Of a stretch of 64,000 bases of DNA, positions 9,158-20,419 are shown one piece after another. This DNA is from Tieghemostelium lacteum (taxonomy: Eukaryota > Evosea > Eumycetozoa > Dictyosteliales > Raperosteliaceae), in contig LODT01000051.1 in the NCBI GenBank assembly GCA_001606155.1, positions 186,001-250,000 of the forward strand, read 5' to 3'. Position 1 is the first letter of the stretch; every line of letters starts with the position of its first letter. Position numbers and translations under genes: made by a program. The notes beneath the pieces are model-generated. The model was not told where the DNA came from. It did not search any database and was given only the letters and a program-made list of their open reading frames with translations.

Positions 9158-10732
9158 ATGGGAGATCCAGTGGATATTTCACAATTTCCAAAAATTTTAG
9201 CTAATATGGGTAGTACAAAGTAGTATTGAATTCAGATTAGATATTTCAATAAAAGATTTATTCTAACAAAATATCTAGTGAAGAAGTATTAACAGATGCT
9301 GTAACATCAATTAGAAAGATACTATCTCCAGCACCTCAAAATGATCGTATTGATTTAGTGATTAGAAGTGGATTAATACCTAGATTACATTATCTCTTAC
9401 AATTTGGAACACCAAAGCAAGCCTTAGAATCCAGTTGGGCTTTGACAAATGCATTAGGTACAACGGAACATACCAACTTTATTGTGGAGAATGGTATTTT
9501 ACACACATTTATAGTATTATTAAACTCACCTGATTTAGAATTAGCTGAAAAATGTCTGTGGGGTATTGGTATGTGTTTTTATATCTTGCTGTTCCCAATA
9601 ATATAATACTTATATTTAAAATAACAAACATATATATGAAAAATAGGCAACATTTCAGGTGATTCAGAGCAAATGAGGGATTTTGCATTATCTTTAAATG
9701 TTACAGATGCAATAGTTCAATTGTCTCAAAAGAGTTGTCCAGATAATCTAATTAGAATTATTGCATGGAATATTGGAAATTTATTAAGAGATAAAAGTCC
9801 AGATATTAAATATGTTTGTATCGTTTTTAATTTATAGAACATTAGATCTATTTAATGTACTAATACTGTTTTTTATTATATATTTTTAGGGTAAACGTTT
9901 TTTACCAGTGTTGCTTAGATTGATTAAAGTGGATCATTTACCAACTTCAGATGAATTGTTTATAGATACTCTATATTCATTTACCTATGTATCTAAACAT
10001 AGTGAATGTGTAGAAGAGATATGTTTCGAGTTTCAGAATATAGGAACACTTAGGAAACTAATTAGCTTTTTGGATTATAGACCTACACAGTTACCTACTC
10101 TCAGAGTGTTGGGTAATTTGTTGGCCGAAAGTAATAGCTTTGTAGCTGCTATATTAGATTTTGGATTGGATTTTTTGCTTCACTTTTTGGTTGTTTTTTT
10201 AGGTTATAAGAAACAGATTTATATATTAGATTCGTTGTGGATATTGTCGAATATAACTGCTAAATATGAAAAAATTGTACAGAGGGTAATTGATTTTATG
10301 GTATTTCAAAAGGTATTTGATTTTTGTGTTTTAGGCTCACATAAAGTTAGAAAAGAGGCACTTTATGTAGTTACAAATACACTGATAACAGCAACACCTC
10401 AACAGGTTGAATATCTGGTATCTATTGATTTGGCAAAACTTTTAGGTGTGTCATTGGACTATGTAATACAAAACGAAGACATACACAATAACTTTTTTAG
10501 AAGTCTTAAAGCAGTCTTTACAAAACCAGAAGGAGATCAACTTGTACAAATTTGTGATAATTTTCACACTCATGGATGGAATGATCATTTTGAAAAGCTA
10601 CTAAATGCCAAAGTAGATGACTTTTCTAGTAAAATAATTAAAGAAACTTTTTATATATATACTGAAGGCCACAAACAACCCACAATTTCATCTGACAATA
10701 TCATTATAGGATTAACAAATTTCCACATATAA
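9158..10732 (+). CDS. Importin-alpha-like armadillo protein lacking the IBB domain
   Basis: Four exons: 9158-9219, 9279-9568, 9647-9813 and 9890-10732, giving 453 residues. Splices keep frame (phases 2, 1 and 0) and rebuild conserved importin-alpha text such as SSWALTNALGTTEHTNFIVENG and LWGIGNISGD. Importin-alpha binds nuclear localisation signals with its armadillo groove and importin-beta through an N-terminal basic IBB domain. Here the protein opens directly with the first ARM repeat (MGDPVDISQFPKIL) and has no Arg/Lys-rich IBB, and at 453 residues it is shorter than the usual 510-550. Several groove Trp/Asn positions persist (SSWALTN, IAWNIGN) but later repeats are divergent. It may act as a non-importing cargo binder or be a diverged paralogue. 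Confidence 0.82.
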
Positions 10733-11334
10733 ACTATATTGCTTATTAATTTTTGAATAATGCGATTTCTCAGTAATTCAAAAGTATTGTTGGAAATAAT
10801 GTGTTTTAGAATGAAATCTAAACCAGTTCCACACCAAACCCCTAATTTATTTCAATTTTTTATGTTCAAAAGGAAGTATTTAATTCAAATAATTTACGAT
10901 TTTTATTTGAAAATATTAAACACAACAAATAATAAAATTTTTTTAATGATAATGAGAACAATTTTTAGACTTTTCTCCATAAGTTCTGTCAATTCTGTTA
11001 TATATTTTTTTAGAAACAGTCAACAATGAATCAATAAATCAATTCGTAAATTTACCTAACCACACCACATAAATCGTAATAAATATAAAATAAATATATG
11101 AATAATTTGTAAAAAAGCTGAGAAAATGCAAAAATGGAAAAAATCATCGAAAAAAAATAAAAATTAAAATAATAATAAGATTTTTAAATGAAAACGAAAA
11201 GATACGAGAGATGATTTGAGATTATCATAATTTCTAATTTATAATAATCAAGCTTCTATAAATATGAACTGAAAAATTTTAATAAATCATTACATTACTC
11301 GATTTATACAAATAAGTAGATTTACTAATAGAAA
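10733..11334. other. Intergenic, no convincing gene
   Basis: Very AT-rich. An 89-codon frame at 10760-11029 is Phe/Ile/Lys-rich with no domain and looks like chance in AT-rich DNA. Nothing else is seen. Confidence 0.45.
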
Positions 11335-11808
11335 ATGGATATTCATAATAATTATAACATTAATATTACCAACAATAATAACAAAGAAAAATATGGTGAC
11401 CATGTTAAAGCAAATATTGGTCTGTTGTCTTTGGAAATAGCTGGACATTTGAGAAAGCTACAAAAAGTGTATCAAGATGGTTATATTACCAGAGTTGACT
11501 ATATCCAACATCTGACGCTGATAGGTGGTTCTGAATATGCATTGGCTAAAGTACAATATGATGATAAAGAACCTGTCAAAATGGGTATGTCTGGTGAAAT
11601 TCAATCACAAGAAGAATCTGATAGAATCATCCAACAAACTCACGAACTACTGAAAAAGAGAAATGAAAAATATTCCCTCTATCCGGAGATTGTACAGTAT
11701 TTTGAAAATGTATTTCTTGAATTTATAAACTCTGCAATGTTATCATCGGTACAAGACCAATGTTTACGTGAATCTAATGATTCTAAAATATCAGTTGTCT
11801 ATGATTAG
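11335..11808 (+). CDS. Hypothetical protein, 157 residues, helical
   Basis: Intron-less frame, ATG at 11335. An Asn-rich start (MDIHNNYNINITNNNNKEK) is followed by an amphipathic helical region: a hydrophobic helix GLLSLEIAGHLRKLQKVYQ, then GYITRVDYIQHL, GSEYALAKVQYD and a charged helix with SDRIIQQTHELLKK. No signal peptide, membrane segment or catalytic motif. I do not recognise the family. Codon use is normal for this genome. Confidence 0.65.
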   Translation: MDIHNNYNINITNNNNKEKYGDHVKANIGLLSLEIAGHLRKLQKVYQDGYITRVDYIQHLTLIGGSEYALAKVQYDDKEPVKMGMSGEIQSQEESDRIIQQTHELLKKRNEKYSLYPEIVQYFENVFLEFINSAMLSSVQDQCLRESNDSKISVVYD

Positions 11809-11893
11809 AAAACATATGTAAAAAAAAAATAAAAAATTAATTTTGATAAAAAAAAAATTGTTTGTTTTTGTTGTTGTGTTCATTAGCTCCAAA

Positions 11894-12186
11894 ATGGTAC
11901 TTAGTCAATATAGAGTTAATTGTAGAAATAATGAAAAGTGGATATTAATATTTAAGTCAAATATTTTTAGTCAGCTATATTTAATTTTCAAAGTCTTTTA
12001 GTTGTTATATTATTATTTATTTGTACATGTTCATATATAAGAGCATTGTATCCTAGAATTTTAGAAGTTAAAGAGAAACACAGTTTTGCAGGTCTACCTA
12101 GAAAAGCAGCAATTGTAGGTGAGAGATTAAGCCCTCTGGTATCCCTATCATGTATAGTTATGGGTATTTTTTATTTAATTCAATAA
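11894..12186 (+). CDS. tmem167: Protein Kish (TMEM167 family)
   Basis: Small Golgi membrane protein needed for early secretory traffic. Exon 1 is only the start codon (11894-11896); intron 11897-11970 begins GTACTTAG and ends TTTTAG; exon 2 is 11971-12186. The product is exactly 72 residues, the length of human Kish-A. Exon 2 opens SAIFNFQSLLVVILL, matching the family start M-SAIFNFQSLL, then ICTCSYIRALYP and GERLSP before a second membrane helix. Two transmembrane segments are present (about 8-26 and 54-70). This gene is too short and spliced to show as a plain open frame. It converges on the LSm gene. Confidence 0.9.
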
Positions 12187-12295
12187 ATCAATAATAATAA
12201 TTTAGTATAATCAACATCTACATATTTACAAAATGTATAGCACAGATCAATTTTATAAATATAGTACAATGAGAATAGAGAAAATTCGAGTTTAT

Positions 12296-12976
12296 TTACA
12301 CTATATAGAATGAAACAATAGTATCACCTTTTATAAATAATTGACCATAATGTTTCTTCTTTTTAACTTTTATAGGTTTACTATTAGTACTACTATTGTT
12401 GTTGTTGATGTTGTTATTTGTGATGTTATTATCGGTAGATATTGGAAATTTAAATTTCCAATATTCTTCATCGGCATCCCTTAGTATTATATTCCAATGT
12501 TTATCAAATGCAATCAGATAACCTATACAATGACCTCTGATTGAATTGATACCTCTTATTAAAACTTTTACTTTACATTTTGATTCTAATGCCTTTTTCA
12601 TTAAGGATAATGGCCCTTCAGTGAATTTGAAAGCAATATTATCAATGACTCGATGTTTTTGTTTATCATTGTTATTCTTGGCAGTGGAATCTGTAGTTGA
12701 TAAAACTGATGATGTGTGTCTATTGCTATTATTCGTAACTGGTACTATTGTTGCACTTTGAGTTGGTTCGGTAATTGGTACTGTTTTACTAGTTGGTTTT
12801 GCAATGAAATGTATAAAATTTGGGTCATTTGGTGGTAATAGAGCTCTTGCTTTATTTATATTATCTAGAGGTTTTATATTTGGATATGGAAGTTTAACTA
12901 AATGTCCATTTTTTAATGATTCTAACGCATCAAAACTTTCACTTAACACATTAAAAATGTCGTTATTTACATTCAT
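12296..12976 (-). CDS. lsm11: LSm11-like Sm-domain protein
   Basis: Intron-less protein of 226 residues, ATG at 12976-12974. Residues 1-60 hold conserved-looking short motifs (LVKLPYPNI, LPPNDPNFI). A Thr/Ser/Asn linker follows. The Sm1 half at about 123-163 reads GPLSLMKKAL, then RGHCIGYLIAFDKHWNIILRD. An Asn-rich insert with KVKKKKH leads to a Sm2 half GQLFIKGDTIVSF at the C-terminus. The FDKxWN...DxDE pattern and a split Sm fold with a long insert are typical of LSm11, a subunit of the U7 snRNP that cleaves histone pre-mRNA 3' ends. Whether dictyostelids use a U7 pathway I cannot tell from this window. Confidence 0.65.
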   Translation of the reverse strand: MNVNNDIFNVLSESFDALESLKNGHLVKLPYPNIKPLDNINKARALLPPNDPNFIHFIAKPTSKTVPITEPTQSATIVPVTNNSNRHTSSVLSTTDSTAKNNNDKQKHRVIDNIAFKFTEGPLSLMKKALESKCKVKVLIRGINSIRGHCIGYLIAFDKHWNIILRDADEEYWKFKFPISTDNNITNNNINNNNSSTNSKPIKVKKKKHYGQLFIKGDTIVSFYIV

Positions 12977-13770
12977 CAAAACTCAAAAAAAACACAAATT
13001 AACTTAAATATTTGTCCACAATTATTAAAATTTGAATATTATCATCTATATTTAGGATATTTTAGTATTATATATAATGTGTTGGATATAGCATCAAGTA
13101 TGGATCTTCCTAAAATTGAATTAAATAAAAAATATATATTGAAAAGAGGAAGGTAATTTCCAAATAGTTTACTATATCAGTATTTTGATCACAATATTGA
13201 TTCAATGATTGTTTTAATACAAAACCAGAAGAGCAAACACTACTACCAGTAATATTACTTGATAATTTGAATTGAATATTTTGTAATGATTCTATTTAGA
13301 TTTAAGGTATTAGTGAATTTGTGATGATGGATATTAGATAAAAGATATTTAATACTTACTGTATAGAATTTTTCAGGATATATTAAAAGTGATTGTTTAT
13401 TTTTTTATAAAATCTTTGTAGGTTATATTAGATTAGATATGTAGAAATGAATCTTAGGATTTGTAAAATTTTAAAAATACTATAGTTGTAAATATTATAG
13501 TATGCATGTGTGTTTTGGTAGCAACATTATACATATTTTAATTTTTAAAGATTAATTTAATTTCATTTAATTCCTGTATTAAAAATTTATAAAAATACTT
13601 TTGTTTGAATGACAAGTTAAAAAATATAAATAACTCTATTAAACCAGAAAATAATATAGAAATAATATTAAAAAAATTATATTGCCAAAATGATATGAAA
13701 AAGATAGTAATTTAGATTTTTATTTTAAATTTTATAAAATTTAAAATATTTTTATTTGAAGGTTTTACTA
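12977..13770. other. Intergenic, AT-rich, possible faint gene remnant
   Basis: Extremely AT-rich. A short ATG frame at about 13100 (MDLPKIELNKKYILKR) ends at a GTAA donor-like site and a short protein-like stretch (TKPEEQTLLPVILL) lies near 13225-13270, but they do not join into a model I can defend. Nothing else is seen. Confidence 0.35.
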
Positions 13771-14766
13771 ATGGAAAGTGCAATTAGAAGAATTCAAAAT
13801 ATATCACAAAAAATAAATGAAAATGAACTATCAGTAAATTTAATTTCATCTACAATAGTACCTACTGACAATACTGATCAGAATACCAATTGTGATAAAT
13901 GTAACTTGAATTGACCCTTACTACTACTACTAAAATGAAAATGAAGGTTAACCTCTCCCCTCCTCTATGATAATAATTTAAACACAGATAAATATTCTAC
14001 AGTTTTAGTTAATATTAGAAAAGATAAAATTGCAATTGTTACATTAAATAGACCTAAAGCCAATAATGCATTCAGTAGTGAATCTATAACTGAATTAACA
14101 TTGGTATTGAGAGATTTAGATAAAGATGATAGGGTACATTGTATAGTTATAACTGGTAACCAAAAGGCATTCTGTTGTGGAGCTGATCTTAAAGAACTTC
14201 AAAATAAGAGCTATCAAGAGATGGTTCCTCAAGGACAGATGATTGATAAGATTGCAAATCTCAAATCTATTGAAAAACCTATGATTGCAGCTGTCAATGG
14301 ATATGCTTTAGGTGGAGGTTGTGAACTTGCAATGATATGTGATATTATCATTTGTGGTGAGAATGCAAAGTTCTCTCAACCTGAAGTCAAAATTGGTACC
14401 ATTCCTGGTGCAGGAGGTACACAACGTCTCATTAAAGCAGTTGGTAAATCAAAGGCTATGGAACTTACAATGACAGGTAGAATGATGAATGCTCAAGATG
14501 CTAAACTCTACAATCTCGTAAGTCAAGTTGTACCTGAATCTCAAACTCTTTCTGTAAGTTTAAAACTTGCACAAGAGATTGCATCACTATCACTACCCAT
14601 AATCAAAGCCAACAAACTAGCAGTCAATAAGGCTTTGGATTTGGGTCAACAAGAAGGTTTGGAATTTGAAAGAGCTGTATTTGTCTCCACTTTTGCTTTT
14701 GATGATCGTAGAGAAGGAATGAATGCATTTGCAACTAAAAGAGCTCCAAAATGGACTAACCATTAA
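13771..14766 (+). CDS. echs1: Enoyl-CoA hydratase, short chain, mitochondrial
   Basis: Crotonase that hydrates 2-trans-enoyl-CoA in mitochondrial beta-oxidation. Exon 1 is 13771-13900 and exon 2 is 13988-14766, joined in phase 1 (GTAACT...CACAG), giving 302 residues. Residues 1-44 (MESAIRRIQNISQK...) look like an amphipathic mitochondrial leader. The mature part starts YSTVLVNI. The oxyanion-hole region FCCGADL is at about 105-111. The two catalytic glutamates are E156 in GGGCELA and E176 in SQPEVKIGTIPGAGGTQR. The C-terminus FDDRREGMNAFATKR is family-typical. All active-site residues are kept, so it should be active. Confidence 0.93.
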
Positions 14767-14933
14767 AATCATTTGAAATTTCCCAAATTCTATACATTTT
14801 ATCAAAAACTCAATAATTTAATTAATTTTTTTTTAATTTAATTTAATTTTTTTTTTTTTTTTTTTTTGATCACAAATAGAACTTCTTATTTACAAATTAT
14901 TTCACATCTTTTATTATTATTGTGTTTTTAGAA

Positions 14934-17900
14934 ATGTTTGGTAATTTATATGGAGATGAAGATGATGTAAATCATGGTGGTAGTAATAGTACTACTACCA
15001 ATTATAACAGCAATACTGCCAAAAAACAGTATATGAGAAAACCAACTGAAAAGAGATCACCTTATGGTTTTGTTGGGCTTTTAAATCAGTATGTTATTGT
15101 AATTTGCTCTAATAAAGAAACATTCTAATATAAGTTATAAAGGGGAGCAACATGTTATTTAAATAGTTTAATTCAGTTATTGTATATGACACCAGAGTTA
15201 AAGAATGAATTGTATACTTTAACTTTAGAGGATTTTGGTTTGGAACCTGAAAAACAACCAGAAAATAAAGTAGATATAGAAGAGATTAGTTTAGAACAAG
15301 TTAAAGATAAACAAGATGTAAATAGTAGTAATAATAGTAATAGTGGTGGAGGTGGTGGTGTGACTACTACAACTACAACAACAACAACAACAAGTGTAGA
15401 AAGACCTACCAATCGTAGTTTAATACCAACTAGTGGTATTAATCATAATAAGAGAATACAACAACAACAACAGCAAGAAGAAGAATTTGATTATAGTATA
15501 TTGGAATCTGATTACTTTCAAAATTTATTAAATTTTGGATTTGAGGAGCATAAGTTGATTGAGGGTTTGAAGAAGTTTCCACATGAACATCAACAAGAGA
15601 GATTGGTAGATTGGATATTGTCTTGGGAGGATAGAGTAATGATGCAACATGTCAGTGAAGAGAATGATGCAGCTGCAATACCATTAATTAATAATGGTAT
15701 GGGTCCAATGACTAGAGAACAATATGAATCTTTGGCATCTCTAACTGAAAGTGATATATACAATAGAATACCAGAGGAATCCAATTCTTCGAAATCTGAA
15801 AACTTTGATGCTTTTTTCTCCAATTTCTCAAATGAAGATAACAGCAGTAAAGCCATTGTACTCTATGATGAAAATCAAAATAATCTCTTAACACCTCTTT
15901 TAACACCCTCCCTTGATAGCATTGAAATTAATAATACAACAACAACTTCAAATAATAACAATTCATCAGGTATGATATCTTATAAAATTTAGATTTAAAT
16001 CTAGATTTATTTAAATTTATATCTAATATTTTATATATCTAAATTTTAGTAATTGATCTTGTAAATCCAACAACACAAAAGAAAGCAAATAAGAAAAAAG
16101 GTAGAAGAATTTCATATGAATTACAAAGATTGTTTTCATTGTTACAAAGTGGAAATGTATTTGCAATATCGACAGAAGATCTAACAAAATCATTTGGATG
16201 GACTGATAATCAGTCATTGTATCAACATGATATTCATGAATTGAATAGAATTCTTTTTGATGCCATTGAACATTCTATAAAGAATACAAAGATTGAAGAT
16301 ATATTCAATCAGTTGTATAAAGGTTCTAATATCATTAGAATTGTATGTCAAGAGTGTAAAACAGTTAGAGATCGTGAGGAATTCTATTTGGATATGCCGG
16401 TGTCAGTTAAAGGTTCCCAATCTGTAGAAGAATCTTTATCGGCATTCGTCACACCAGAAATGTTAGATGGTAAAAATCAGTATTTCTGTGAAACCTGTCA
16501 AAAGAAAGTCAATGCATCTTATGGTCAGAGAATTGGTAAACTTCCACCTATCCTTCATATGCATCTCAACAGATTCGACTATGATGCACAGAAAGGTAAA
16601 AGAGTCAAATTACACAATAGATTTGAATTTAGTAATTCTATTAATATGACACCTTACACTGCCGATTACAATACCTATGAATTGAAATTGGCTGATTATA
16701 AATCTTTAAATCCCGATGCAACCTCCGAGGATTTGGAAAAGTTTAAAACAGCCAATAAACCAAAGGACAAGATTTACGATCTCTTTGCTGTTTTAATACA
16801 CTCTGGAGGTGCATTTGGTGGTCACTATCATAGTTATATTAAAGATTTGTTAACTGTTGGTAAACATGAGAATAGTTCGGTACAATCTCATACTGATAAC
16901 CAGACAAGCACCAAAGATGTAACATCGGTATTTGATGATGAAAAGGATGAAAAATCTTCATTTAATAGAGACCAGTTTAGTAGTTGGTTTGATTTTAATG
17001 ATAGTCAAGTTACACCTATAAAAGACAGAGCTATTATCAATCAGTTTGGTGGTAAATCAGAATGTGCTTATATGTTAATTTACAGAGATAGGGAGAATAA
17101 TAACCCAGAGTTATTGAAACCAGTTGATATTCCAAAACACTTTGATAAAGAGATTCATCAGTTTAATACCAATTTGGAGAACCAAAGATATACCTATGAA
17201 AAGACTATAAATTCAATGTTCCTTCAACCTAGATTCCTGGAGGACTTTGTAATTAGGGATGGCTATCTCTATGAGAATCCAAAGGAGTTGGATGCCATCC
17301 AACAATTGGAAACTGATCATTTACAACTTCAAATTGATGTGTCATCTACTGTTGATGATTTGTATGTTGAACTTGATCGTAAGTATCCTGAACAGGTTTC
17401 AAAGTTGGGTGGTCCTGGTAACTATGTAATTCAAGAGATAACAGTAAAGAATGGACAAGTTACCAATATTCAACCAGCAATTCAACCAAATAGTCAGTTG
17501 AATATTAAAAAGTGTGGTTTGAGAGAAGGAAGTCAATTTATAATTTGGAGAGGTGAAGAGTATGCTGGACTTCCTGCTAAACCACTTCAATACCAAATCA
17601 AGTTCTATCAAGGTACATCTGGTAATACTAAAATATTTCCATTGGCTATTGGAAAAGACAAGAAATTCAGTGACTTGTTACAACAAGTTTCAGGATTACT
17701 TGAAATTCCAGTTGATAAACTTTTAATATATTCTCAGAGTAATTCATCACTGATACTGATGGAGGATGATATTGATACATCTATAAGTAACAGAATATAT
17801 CAGGCTCAAACTCTGTTAGTAGAAGAGAAGGTTGAAGGTCAATGCCTCATCTTAACTGACCATGAATTAAATAAGAACAAAATTCAATTATTTGTTAAAG

Positions 17901-20296
17901 ACAAGTTCCATGACTTTACAACTCAAAAGGAATATGGACGTGTATTGATTGACCCTAAATCTAGTGTCTATCAATTGAAAGGTGTAATTTTAGATGAACT
18001 ATTCACACAATTAGAGAAAACAGAGTGGATTGAAAAGACTATTATAAGAAAGACTGCTACAGGAGGTTTTGAAGGAACAGCTTGCAGTGATGATTCTATG
18101 AATTTGAAAGACCTGAATATCAACGATAGCAGTTTAATCATCTTTGAAAAAGGTACACCTACAAAATCACAAGTTATAGTTAGATATCAGTTGTATATTG
18201 ATAAACAGTGTATGGATGTTGAACCACATCAATTGTCAATTCCAAAAGCTAGTACATTTTTGCAATTGAAGAAGAAAATGTTGGAGAGTTTGAATATCAA
18301 CACAGAGTACTCTGGAAGATATGTATTGAGAGCTTGTGATATCTTTGAGAAACCAACTCATATTATAGGTGATGAAGATCAAACTATTGAAGAATCTGGA
18401 TTATCTCAATCAGATTTATTGGTTATTGAGGAAGGTGTTCTACCTACCAAAGACCAAATTCCATTGTTTATTAGAATCTATCATGCCTCCCAAGAACCTA
18501 TTTTACTACAGTTCCCAAGTTCACCAGTTTTACATTTGAATCCAACTTATATCCCACCAATTCCTGATCTCTATCAATTACATAATATAGGTCAATTAAT
18601 GGTTGATAGAAAGCAGAATCTTCTAGCTTTCAAATTGCAGATTCTAAAATGGGATAAATTCATCAACCAACAGGTAGTACCATTCAACCCACAACAACAG
18701 GATATTCGTTTATGGCTTGATGAAAAACTCTTGAGTCTTTCCAATAAACCTCTATCAAAACTCCACATTCAACCTGAAGCCACTATTACAGTTGAAGTAT
18801 TTAAACATTTAGCTAACAATACTACTGAACAACAAAGTACAACTTCAGATACTACTTCAACTACTACTGAAGAGGTCAGTGATAATCAATCCTCATCAAC
18901 TTCAACCTCAACATCAAAATCTGGTAATTTACCACCATTATTATTATATGTACACAAGAGAAAACCCCAAGAACAATGTTTTGAACATCCACCTAAGCAG
19001 GTGATATTCAATGGCAAGTTGATTTCAGAACTGGTTACATTGGTTAGTAAGGAATTTGATATTGAAGAGCAATATGTAAGACTATTTAAATTCTCACCAA
19101 ATCAAAAGATTAATCCATGGAGAACTGTTGAAGAGAAATCTCAACAACAAATGAAACAAGAGCAATATGGTCTAAGTGGAAATAGTAGTACAATTGCAGA
19201 TTCATCACCAGCAGCTGAAAGTGGGTTTATTTATGGTATATCTCTGGAGACTTTAATGGATAGACAAAAGTTAGATGCACCAACAGCAGGACTTCCACTG
19301 ATACTCACCCAATTTGTACAACAAATGGTTTTATTAAATGCCATGGAATTTGTTGATTTGTTTTCAGATAAGATGGAATTGCAGTGGTTGGAATTGGAGA
19401 AAGTTCAAATTGATCAGAACCCAATGGAAATGACTAAAATTAATAATTTAGATCTTCTAGCTATGCTATTTAAAGAGTGGTTGAAAGATTTACCTGTACC
19501 TATGATACCTGATAGAATTTGGCCTGATTTGGTAGTTTCCATTGAAGACATTGAAGATCCTTGGGATACATGTCAGAAACAGATGACTGCCATTAATAGT
19601 TGTGTACTTAACTTTATCTTTGATTTCTTGGTTGAGTTTCTACATCCTGATAACGACAAGCAATCTCAAAGAGAAATCAGACAAATGACTATTGATTTGG
19701 CACCTGCTCTCTTGCAAACCAATGACAGGAGATACTTCTATATCATTGAATCTCTACTCTCCCACAAACTCAAAGGTATTCAACAATTTGAAAATGATGC
19801 TGATGTCTTTTTAGGTAAGAATAACTCTAAAAGTAATAGTAGTATTGAAAAATCAAAAATTCAAATTAAAATTGATGATGGAGATGTCAATTCATCTTCA
19901 TCATTAAAGATTATTGATGATTATGAAAATGGTAGTACCACTTCATCAACAACTACTACTACTACTACAACTAATACAGGATCAGTACCACCACCTCCAC
20001 CACCAATGATGTCAAAGAAAAAAGGTACAAAGAATGAAAATCAAGGTCAAAAAGTTACTAATGAACTCAGAGGTAAACCATACCTCCTAAAGGATGGTGA
20101 TATCATTTCATTTTTAGATTCCAGAGACGATCCTGAAAATAATGATAAATTTGCAATGACAACAGCCAAATTTGATAATTTCTCAACACGTTATTCTAAA
20201 GTATCCAATGGTGAAAAATATACTCTTGGTGGTGTATCTAGATCCTATAAACCCAAAGAAGTAGATTTAAAGATTGAATTGGATGATTATGAATAA
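14934..20296 (+). CDS. usp40: USP40-type ubiquitin-specific protease with UBA-like and RhoGAP-like domains
   Basis: Cysteine deubiquitinase of 1,742 residues. Exons 14934-15088, 15143-15969 and 16050-20296, phases 2 and 1. The Cys box LLNQ|GATCYLNS (Cys56) is split by intron 1. The zinc-ribbon pairs are at about C427/C430 and C474/C477, the His box GGHYHSY has His586, and a WFDFNDSQV box follows. The signatures SFGWT, QHDIHELNRILF and WFDFNDSQVTPI match USP40. An insert after the Cys box carries a UBA-like segment at about 174-214 (FQNLLNFGFEEHKLIEGL). A long Ubl-rich middle follows. At about 1386-1575 lies a RhoGAP-like fold (LLAMLFKEWLKDLPVPMIPD) without the Arg-finger motif, then a Pro run and a basic tail. 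Confidence 0.9.
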
Positions 20297-20419
20297 ATTA
20301 TTGTTACCAATAAAATTAGAAAATAATATAGAGGAATATATAGGTATATTTTAATAAACAAATTTTATTAGATTAAAAATATGTATTTTCAATCATAAAT
20401 TTTTAATTTATATGTTTTA

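Noticed and set aside
10760-11029. 89-codon frame
   Set aside because: Hydrophobic low-complexity AT-rich frame with no family marks; likely chance.
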